A stretch of 64,000 bases of DNA from JAQBVV01 sp965249205. Its GTDB lineage: Bacteria; Acidobacteriota; Vicinamibacteria; Vicinamibacterales; UBA2999. How positions within the stretch are numbered: the stretch's first letter is position 1; every line of letters starts with the position of its first letter. Under the pieces are notes generated by a model. It made no database searches. It was not told where the DNA came from and worked only from the letters and a program-made list of their open reading frames with translations. Of the stretch, positions 1 through 6,655 are shown one piece after another. The position numbers and the translations under genes are program-made. The stretch lies in assembly GCA_965249205.1 (NCBI GenBank), contig CBDFLL010000006.1, positions 248,001 to 312,000 of the forward strand, read 5' to 3'.

Positions 1-409
1 CGGCCAGCTTGGCGGTCTTCGGGCGCCTGGCACGTCGGTCGCTGTGCCACTGCGCTGTCGACGCCCGATACTCCAGACCACCGCTCCGAGTCGCCGCATT
101 GCGATGCAGCTCTCGCGAAACCGTCGACGGGGCTCTACGGAGCCGACCGGCTATGTCGCGCACCCCGGCACCCTGAGCGCTCAGGATCGCAATCTCTTCT
201 CGCTCCGCGAACGACAGGTAACAAGCCGATCGGGGCGCCACACTGATCGACGGCATACCACCGCTCTCACGGAACCAACGACCGCCCACGGGCGCCGACA
301 CACCACATGACACCGCGGCATCCTCACTCGACAGCCCCCGGGCGATCGCCTTCCAGAACCGGCGCTGCTCCTCGCGCCCCGCGACCGGCGGCCGACCAGG
401 CGAACGCAT
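1..409 (-). CDS. IS30-family transposase, N-terminal part (runs off window)
   Basis: The reverse strand reads from an ATG at 409 through MRSPGRPPVAGREEQRRFW and a helix-turn-helix region (LSFAEREEIAIL, then VRDIAGRL and STVSREL) to the window edge with no stop. The FAEREEI...STVSREL pattern followed by a basic stretch is the DNA-binding N-terminus of IS30 transposases. The DDE catalytic part would lie outside the window. The start sits about 95 bp from an IS3 remnant on the other strand, so two insertion sequences are nested here. The IS30 inverted repeat was not identified. Confidence 0.75.
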   Translation of the reverse strand, partial: MRSPGRPPVAGREEQRRFWKAIARGLSSEDAAVSCGVSAPVGGRWFRESGGMPSISVAPRSACYLSFAEREEIAILSAQGAGVRDIAGRLRRAPSTVSRELHRNAATRSGGLEYRASTAQWHSDRRARRPKTAKLA

Positions 410-504
410 CGCAGGCCGGCCCGCCCGGTCTGACCTTCTTCGTTTCCGTTTCTGCATCGCAGTACCTCATCATCGAGGCGTTGCGACGACCAGTTGAATT
501 CACC

Positions 505-786
505 CAGTACACCAGCTACGCTTTCGGCAAGCGGTGCCGCGAAGCCGGCGTCATGCCGTCCATGGGGTCAACGGGTGATGCGTACGACAACGCGATGGCC
601 GAGAGTTTCTTCGCCACGCTTGAGCGCGAAGTGCTCAAGCGGCGGCGGTTCCACAGTCAGGCCGAGGCGCGGATGGCGATCTTCCAGTGGCTGGAGGGCT
701 GGTACAATCCGCACCGACGCCACTCGGCCCTCGGCTATGTGTCACCCATCAACTACGAGAGGAGACAGCTGCCGCAGAGTGCTTGA
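505..786 (+). pseudogene. IS3-family transposase (OrfB), C-terminal remnant
   Basis: Only the end of an rve-type integrase core remains. QYTSYAFGKRCREAG is followed by GDAYDNAMAESFFATLE, which carries the catalytic Glu region, and then GWYNPHRRHSALGY, the standard IS3 OrfB ending. Family members are about 280-300 residues; here only about 94 match and everything before the 'HSDRG' box is missing. The open frame extends upstream to 307, but that part is low-complexity and matches nothing in the family. Truncation is probably due to the neighbouring IS30 insertion. Confidence 0.8.
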
Positions 787-802
787 AACCCAAGTCCGTA
801 CC

Positions 803-827
803 CGTCCACGAAACCGGGGCAGGTCCA
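803..827 (+). repeat. Probable right inverted repeat of the IS3 remnant
   Basis: After the IS3 stop there is a short segment ending in GAAACCGGGGCAGGTCCA, which looks like an IS3-family terminal repeat. A different coding frame resumes about 3 bp later. No left copy survives, so the assignment rests on position and general resemblance. Confidence 0.4.
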
Positions 828-829
828 CT

Positions 830-1006
830 ACTGCGGCCAACTGGTACCTCTTCTTGACCGGCGGGTTGGTCTTTGTTTTGATGATCGTCCGCACGCAGAC
901 GGAAGAAGAGCAGTTGCTGGCGCGGTTTGGGGACTCCTATCGTGCGTACATGGCGGAGACGGGGCGCTTTCTACCGCGGACTGGCGCGAACCGACGTGGC
1001 GCCTAA
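830..1006 (+). pseudogene. Isoprenylcysteine carboxylmethyltransferase-like protein, C-terminal fragment
   Basis: Reading from the IS3 end, the frame encodes NWYLFLTGGLVFVLMIV (a membrane segment), then RTQTEEEQLLARFGD and YRAYMAETGRFLPR. The EEE..L...FG..Y..Y...TGRFLPR pattern is the C-terminal signature of the ICMT/phospholipid methyltransferase membrane family. Family proteins have about 150-220 residues; fewer than 60 remain, so the IS3 insertion removed the N-terminal two thirds. The TAA stop lies inside the attC site that follows, as expected if the gene was carried in an integron cassette. Confidence 0.65.
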
Positions 1007-1074
1007 CAGGCGTTGCGCCCGTCGGCCGTCGGCGCGATCATAAGCGGCCGCGGGTGAACGCCAATCCGTTAGCC
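1001..1074 (+). other. attC-like integron recombination site
   Basis: The site begins with GCCTAAC (1001-1007) and ends with GTTAGCC (1068-1074), a complementary R''/R' pair. Inside, GGCGTTGCGCCC near the left end pairs with the reverse complement of GGGTGAACGCC on the right, leaving unpaired bases as in folded attC sites. The 74-bp length is within the usual range. It overlaps the stop of the preceding gene and ends 33 bp before the start of the acetyltransferase. Confidence 0.7.
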
Positions 1075-1107
1075 CGTCTCGATAGCTATGCCGCCAAAGC
1101 CGACACA

Positions 1108-1563
1108 ATGGGATTCACGATTCGTACGACGGACACGGCAGACGAGCAGGCTCGACAATCGATTCTTGGCCCGCTCATCGCTTACAACGAGACGAAGACC
1201 GGAAGGAAGGACTACTGTCCGATCGTGGTTGCGATCCATGACGACTCCGACGACATCATCGGGGGTCTGTTGGGGCGCACCGCCTACGATTGGCTGTTCG
1301 TCGAGTTGGTATTTGTTCCGGAGTCGCTTCGCGGGCAGGGCATCGGCACTGACTTGATGCGACGAGCCGAAGAGGAAGCCGCCGCGCGCGGGTGCCACAG
1401 TGCTTGGCTTGACACGTTTGAGTTTCAGGCCCGCGGGTTCTACGAGCGACTTGGCTACACATGCTTTGGCGAACTCGGTGACTATCCAGTGGGGTCGTCT
1501 CGATATTTCATGAGCAAGGTTCTGGCGAAACTCCACTCTGGCACACGCGAAGGAGCGGGCTAA
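1108..1563 (+). CDS. GNAT-family N-acetyltransferase
   Basis: A cytosolic acetyl-CoA-dependent acyltransferase of about 151 residues with unknown substrate. The acetyl-CoA pocket is visible as VELVFVPESLRGQGIGTDLM (V...R/QxxGxG/A), and the C-terminal ARGFYERLGY is the typical GNAT motif B end. The ATG at 1108 (MGFTIRTTDT) gives normal family length; a GTG at 1054 lies inside the attC site and is less likely. Cassette-borne GNATs are common. A second GGCTAAC at the stop (1558-1564) suggests a following attC whose other half is missing, possibly lost next to the phage element. Confidence 0.85.
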   Translation: MGFTIRTTDTADEQARQSILGPLIAYNETKTGRKDYCPIVVAIHDDSDDIIGGLLGRTAYDWLFVELVFVPESLRGQGIGTDLMRRAEEEAAARGCHSAWLDTFEFQARGFYERLGYTCFGELGDYPVGSSRYFMSKVLAKLHSGTREGAG

Positions 1564-1725
1564 CATCGCATGCACTAGCACCCCGGAGACGATCAGGAGA
1601 TCCGCCCCCCCCCCGTCACCGGTGCCGTGTTTGGTCACCCCGCCTTCTCGGTATCCTCTGGTTGCCGTCTTTGCAACAACTTACGGAGGGTCCGACGCTC
1701 CCCGCGACGCGTCTATTCCGCTTGA

Positions 1726-2151
1726 ATGCCCACAGCCTTACTTCGTCCATGCCCGGCTGGTGGCGGGACGTGTTCCGAACTCACCGAGGGCGGACCGTGT
1801 CCTGCGCACGCGAGGCAACGCGAGCAGCGCCGGGGCAGCGCGGCTCGTCGCGGCTACGGCCGACGATGGGAAGCCTTCAAGCGGTGGTTCATCTCGGCGC
1901 TCAGCGCCGCCGGCATCACGCCCGCCTGCGGGGCCAGTCTGCCCGGGGGACCGCACACCAAGCAGTACAGCCAATGCGCGACTGAAGGACGCCTTGAGGT
2001 GCGCCACCTCCACCTGGACCACGACCCACCGCTGACCGACGACGAGCGGCAGAACAGCCGTATGGTGTGCGACCGGGCGCGCGTCGGCCTGCTGTGCCCA
2101 TCGTGCCATGCACGGAAGACCCAGGCCGAGCACGTGCGAGGAGTCGTGTGA
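1726..2151 (+). CDS. Phage HNH endonuclease
   Basis: A protein of about 141 residues with an N-terminal Cys/His cluster (CPAGGGTCSEL, GPCPAH), then GYGRRWEAFKRWF, HLHLDHDPPL (the HNH histidines) and LLCPSCHARKT at the C-terminus. HNH enzymes of this form sit next to terminase genes in HK97-like phages and take part in DNA packaging. It lies about 190 bp before the small terminase gene and opens the phage element. The exact start is uncertain because no strong ribosome site is visible. Confidence 0.75.
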   Translation: MPTALLRPCPAGGGTCSELTEGGPCPAHARQREQRRGSAARRGYGRRWEAFKRWFISALSAAGITPACGASLPGGPHTKQYSQCATEGRLEVRHLHLDHDPPLTDDERQNSRMVCDRARVGLLCPSCHARKTQAEHVRGVV

Positions 2152-2343
2152 TGAGGACGCCGCCCGCCGCCCAGCACGACGGGACACGGCGCCGGTCGTG
2201 GCCGCAGTCGAGGCACCGGGGGGGCTAGGTCGCGATTCTTCCAGAACCGTGTGCCTGCGGACCGCGCCGGTGGTTTCCGCGCGTGACCGCGAAATGAAAT
2301 TTGTGGGCGGTGGCAATGTTTCCGGGACCAGAGGACGTGACGC

Positions 2344-2829
2344 ATGGCCGGTCGGCGACCGACGTCCGCGGCGATCAAGCTGGTCACGGGCAACCCGGGG
2401 AAGCGCCGGGTGCGGGCGGACGAGCCGGTCGCGGTCCCGGGGTGGCCGGCCACGCCGCCTGGACTCGGGACCGTCGCCGCGGCCGAATGGGTGCGCCTGG
2501 CCAGGCTCCTCGCGGGCGAGCTGCGCCTCACGCCAGCCGACGGCCCGCATCTGTTGGTGGCCGCCAAGGCCTACGGGACGGCGCTCGCATTCGAGAAGCG
2601 GGCCCGCCAACGCGGACTGCCGCACGACGAGTGGCGGCGGTTCAAAACCGGCGAGCGCATGCAGTGGGACGCATATCGGAAAGCCCTCAATGACCTCTGC
2701 CTCAGCCAAGGCACCCGGGCGCGCGCGCACACGGGCGGGCGCGGCCAGTCGCCGTCGAAGCTCGACGGCTTCCTCCGCGGCACAGCCGGTGGTAAAGCCC
2801 GTTCGTCGCCGTCGTCGCGCCGCGCGTAA
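2344..2829 (+). CDS. Phage terminase small subunit, P27 family
   Basis: The 161-residue product begins MAGRRPTSAAIKLVTGNPGK, the hallmark start of P27-family small terminases, which recognise phage DNA and hand it to the large subunit. The central helical part (WVRLARLL, LLVAAKAYGTAL) and basic Ser-rich tail are consistent with the family. The gene ends 41 nt inside the likely start of TerL, suggesting translational coupling. A longer frame covering the same bases in another phase is a shadow. Confidence 0.88.
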   Translation: MAGRRPTSAAIKLVTGNPGKRRVRADEPVAVPGWPATPPGLGTVAAAEWVRLARLLAGELRLTPADGPHLLVAAKAYGTALAFEKRARQRGLPHDEWRRFKTGERMQWDAYRKALNDLCLSQGTRARAHTGGRGQSPSKLDGFLRGTAGGKARSSPSSRRA

Positions 2830-4462
2830 CGACGCGGTCACCGCGTACGCGCGGACGGTCGATGCCGGCAGGATCCTCGCGGGTCGGCCGGTGCGTTTGG
2901 CGTGTGCCCGCCACCTCCGCGATCTGGATGCGCAGGGCACGCCGGCGTTTCCGTTCGTGTTCACGCCCGCGCGCGCGGAGCGGCTGTTCTCGTTCTTCCG
3001 CGACTTTCTCACCCTGGACGACGGTGCGCCGTTTGAACTGATGCCCTGGCTACAGTTCGTCTTCGGCTCGATCGCGGGCTGGGTCGACGCCGAGGGGTTG
3101 CGCCGCTTCCAGACCGGGTTCCTGGAAACGGCGAAAGGCACCGGCAAGACACCGGCGGCGGCCGGCTTCGGCCTGTTCGGCCTGGTGGCGGACGACGAGC
3201 AGTCGGCGGAGGTCTACTCGCTCGGGGTCAACGGCGACCAGGCGATCTATTTGTTCCAGTTCGCCAAGGCGATGGCGGAGCGGTCGGACGACCTGCGTGA
3301 CCTGCTCGACATCGGGGAGCGGAACCTGGCCTGGCTCGATCGGCGGTCGTTCTTCCGCCCGCTGACCTCAGAGGGGCGCAGCCTCGACAACAAACGGCCG
3401 CACATCGCGCTCATCGATGAGCTGCACGAACATCCGAGCGACGTCATTGCCGACAAGATGAAGCTCGGGTTCAAGGGGCGCGCGCAGCCGTTCCGGCTCG
3501 AGCTGACCAACTCCGGCCACGACAAGACCTCGGTCTGTTGGGACCATCACGACTATGCCCTCAAGGTGCTCGACCGGGTCATCGACGACGAGCGCTGGTT
3601 CGCCTACGTGTGCCAGCTCGACCCGTGCGAGGCCTGCCGGGAGGCGGGCGCGACCCAGCCGAGCGACGGCTGCCCCCGGTGCGACGACTGGACCGACGAG
3701 CGGGTGTGGTTGAAGACGCACCCGAGCCTCGGCGTCACGATTCAGGTCGAGCGGATCCGGGAGTTCGTACGGACGGCGCTGCACAGCCCGCGCGAGCAGA
3801 ACCGGGTCAAGCGGCTGTACTTTTGCCTGTGGACACAGTCACACACGATCTGGCTCCCGACGGACACGTGGGATGCCTGCCGGGTCGAGCCGCTGCCGCC
3901 GCGCCGGGACGTGCCGAGCGCCGCGGCCTTCGATATGTCGATGAAGGTCGACTTGACGGCCGGGGTGGTCGCGCAGCGCATCGAGGATCCGCCCGAGACG
4001 GAGCCCGAGGAGGTGGAGCTCGAAGAGCACGACAACGGGCAGACGGTGCGCAGGCTCTGGAGCGTCAACTATTCGATCGACCTGCATCCGTACTTCTGGA
4101 TTCCGGAAGACACGCTGATCGAGCGGGTCCGGCACGAGCGCATCCCGTATGACGTGTGGAAGAGGCTGGGGCACCTCCGGACGACGCCGGGCCCGGTCAT
4201 CGATCACCACCTGATTCACGACCAGTTCGTCACCGAGATCGGACCGCGGTTCAACGTCCAGCGCATCGGCTATGACCCGTACAACGCCACGGAGTTCGCG
4301 GTCGGCCTCCGCGATCGCGCGAAGTACACCGTTGTGGAGGTCGGACAGGGGCGGAAGCTGTCGGAGTTCATCAAGCTGTTTGAGGCCTTGGTCCGACTGC
4401 GACGCGTGCGCCACACCGGCAACCTGGTCCTGGCCTGGTGCGTGTCGAACAGCGAGCCCAAG
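2789..4462 (+). CDS. Phage terminase large subunit (5' part of an in-frame TerL-tape measure fusion)
   Basis: This ATPase/nuclease drives phage DNA into the capsid. From a GTG at 2789 the frame shows FPFVFTPARAERLFSFF, the ATPase P-loop region FLETAKGTGKTPAAAG, a Walker B-like HIALIDELHEH, and nuclease acidic positions in AAAFDMSMKVDLTAG and IGYDPYNATEFA. The last recognisable TerL stretch is HTGNLVLAWCVSNSEPK. The usual final ~30 residues are missing and the frame continues without a stop into tape-measure sequence at about 4463-4470. Because this C-terminus and all head genes are gone, packaging activity is unlikely. Confidence 0.88.
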
Positions 4463-6655
4463 CTCGCCGCGTCACTGTCCGGCGAAAAGCTCTCCCAGAA
4501 CGCCCACAACATGACGGCCGCCGTGAACAAGATCGGCGGTGCTTCAAAGCTGACGGAGCGGGAGCAGGCTCGCGTCAACGCGACGCTGACCAAGGCGCTC
4601 GACAAATACAAGGCGATGGGCAAGGACGCGCCCGCCGCCATGGTGGCACTTGAAAAGGCCACGAGGCGGGCCGAGGCGCCAACAGCGGCCTTGACGACGA
4701 AGATGATTGCCATTGGCACTGCCGTCGGCACGTTCGTCGGCAAGATGGCCTATGACGCGGTGCGTTCGCTCGGGCGGGGGTTATTGGACCTGGCGTCCAG
4801 CGGGATCAAGCTGGCGCCGATCGTCTCGTCGTTTGAACGGCTGACGGCCAGTGTCGGGCAGTCGTCAGACGCCATGCTGACGGCGACGCGGACGGCGACC
4901 AAGGGCTTGATTACCGATCTGGACATCATGGCCGCAAGCAACAAGGCCATCCTGCTCGGGTTGCCCGTGACTGCGGACGAGATGGGCGTGCTCGGTACTG
5001 CGGCCGTGACGCTCGGTAAGGCAATGAAGCAGGACGCCGGGAAGTCGCTCGACGATCTGCTGATTTCTCTAGGTCGCTCATCGCCGAAAATTCTGGATAA
5101 CCTTGGGCTGGTCGTCAAGCTCGGAGATGCCAACAAGGCGTTTGCGAAAGAGACGGGGATCGTCGGTCGCTCGCTGACCGGTGCCGAGTCCAAGCTTGCG
5201 TTTTACAACGTGGCTGTTGGTGCGGCGAAAGAGAAGATGGAGACGCTCGGAGGCGTGCAGCTGACTGTAGCCGATCAGGTCACCCGCCTAGCCAACACGT
5301 TCCGCAATTTTACGGACTGGCTCGGCGTCGCGATTGCGATGTCGCCTGTGCTGAATGCGGCCTTCGGGGGAATCGCTGACGCTACCGATCGGGCGTTTGG
5401 CGCAAACCAAGTAACAAAGGTTCAAGCGCTCATCGGCTACGTCAACAGCTTCGCGATCACGTTGGTGGACGCCGCGCAACTGGGCGTGACTGGCGCGGGC
5501 TACCTAGACCGAGCCTGGAATCTCGTGAAGCTGCTCTTCACTGGCACAGCGTCTGTGATTTACGCGGTTGGACTTGCGTTTGAGAATCTCGTGGCAGGGG
5601 CGGCGAGCCTTGCGAGTACGTTGCCCGGTGTTGGGGATCAGTTCGCCTGGGTAGCCGAGAAGGCTCGTCTTGCGGCTGATGCCACGCGTCTCGTTCAGGC
5701 AGGTTTTCACGACCAGGCCCAGGCAGCGCTCGACGGCGTCAAGGGGAACAGCGCCCTTCAGCGCACATTGGACGGCGTTGCTGGCACGTTGTCAACGCTG
5801 CGCCAGCGGATGGTTGAGGCGTCTACGGCGCAGGTGGACTCAGCAGACATCGCGTTGTCCCTGACAAAGGCGATGGATGACACGGGCGACTCGACCGAAG
5901 AAGCCACGAGGAACATGGATGCGTATACGACGTCTGTGCGTTCCATGGAGGCGGCGCACCAGTCGGCCGTGGCGAGCTTAGCGAACACGCTCTTCGGGTA
6001 CGACGACATCGAGCGGGCCCGCCAGTACGCCGACGCGATCGGCGACGTCGACAATATCTCGCGCATGAACGCGGAGACCCAGCGGGAGGTCGCCGAGGTG
6101 ATGCGGGCGGGCATCGAGGCGCTGGTGGCGGCCGGCTTGAGCGCCGACGAGTTCACGGGACACCTCGAGGTGCTCCGCTTGAAGGCCACGGAGACGGGGC
6201 GCGATGCGGCGTTCGAGCTGCAGCGGATTCAGGCCGAAGCCGCCAACGCGTCCGCCGGCCTCGCGACGGTGCTGCAGGGACTGACGATCATCGGGCAGAG
6301 TCCGGTCACTCTGGAGGAGCGGAACGCCGAGGGTTTCCAGAGCCGCTTGAGTCAGCGCGGTGTGGTGCTGTTCGACGACTACGGCAACGCGTACGAGGCG
6401 CCGGCACGCGCCAGGGGCGGGCCCGTGACAGCGGGGCAGCCGTACACCGTGGGCGAGCGCGGCCCCGAACTCTTTGTGCCGAAGGTGGCTGGCACGGTGC
6501 TCCCGACCGGCGCCGGCGGTTCCCCGGTGACGGTCAATGTCAACGTCGGCCACTTCATCGGGTCGGACGAGTCGGCCGCGCGGCAGCTGGCGGCGATCGT
6601 GAGCGGGCAGGTGATGCAAACACTCGCGACCAACCGCAAGTTGGACTCGATCTAA
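4463..6655 (+). CDS. Phage tail tape measure protein (3' part of the fusion ORF), N-terminus missing
   Basis: This part is about 730 residues. It enters at ASLSGEKLSQNAHNMTAAVN and GGASKLTEREQARVNATLTK, sequence normally found well inside siphovirus tape-measure proteins, then has a hydrophobic segment (MIAIGTAVGTFVGKMAYDAV), long alternating hydrophobic helices, and the characteristic end ARGGPVTAGQPYTVGERGPE with LFVPKVAGTVLP. The protein sets tail length and enters the host envelope. Its stop overlaps the next start by one base (TAATG), so the tail operon is otherwise intact. It has no start of its own; expression would need the TerL start or an internal one. Confidence 0.85.
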   Translation, partial: LAASLSGEKLSQNAHNMTAAVNKIGGASKLTEREQARVNATLTKALDKYKAMGKDAPAAMVALEKATRRAEAPTAALTTKMIAIGTAVGTFVGKMAYDAVRSLGRGLLDLASSGIKLAPIVSSFERLTASVGQSSDAMLTATRTATKGLITDLDIMAASNKAILLGLPVTADEMGVLGTAAVTLGKAMKQDAGKSLDDLLISLGRSSPKILDNLGLVVKLGDANKAFAKETGIVGRSLTGAESKLAFYNVAVGAAKEKMETLGGVQLTVADQVTRLANTFRNFTDWLGVAIAMSPVLNAAFGGIADATDRAFGANQVTKVQALIGYVNSFAITLVDAAQLGVTGAGYLDRAWNLVKLLFTGTASVIYAVGLAFENLVAGAASLASTLPGVGDQFAWVAEKARLAADATRLVQAGFHDQAQAALDGVKGNSALQRTLDGVAGTLSTLRQRMVEASTAQVDSADIALSLTKAMDDTGDSTEEATRNMDAYTTSVRSMEAAHQSAVASLANTLFGYDDIERARQYADAIGDVDNISRMNAETQREVAEVMRAGIEALVAAGLSADEFTGHLEVLRLKATETGRDAAFELQRIQAEAANASAGLATVLQGLTIIGQSPVTLEERNAEGFQSRLSQRGVVLFDDYGNAYEAPARARGGPVTAGQPYTVGERGPELFVPKVAGTVLPTGAGGSPVTVNVNVGHFIGSDESAARQLAAIVSGQVMQTLATNRKLDSI

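Noticed and set aside
1604..1616. Poly-C run as a phase-variation tract
   Set aside because: It is in a non-coding gap before the HNH gene and does not lie in a recognisable promoter or reading frame.
2108..2788. Upstream extension of the TerL frame to 2108
   Set aside because: The same bases encode HNH end and P27 TerS in another phase; the extension has no TerL similarity.
1738..3147. Long minus-strand frame (469 codons) opposite the HNH and terminase genes
   Set aside because: Arg/Pro/Ala-rich translation with no domain; arises from GC-rich third positions of the real + strand genes.
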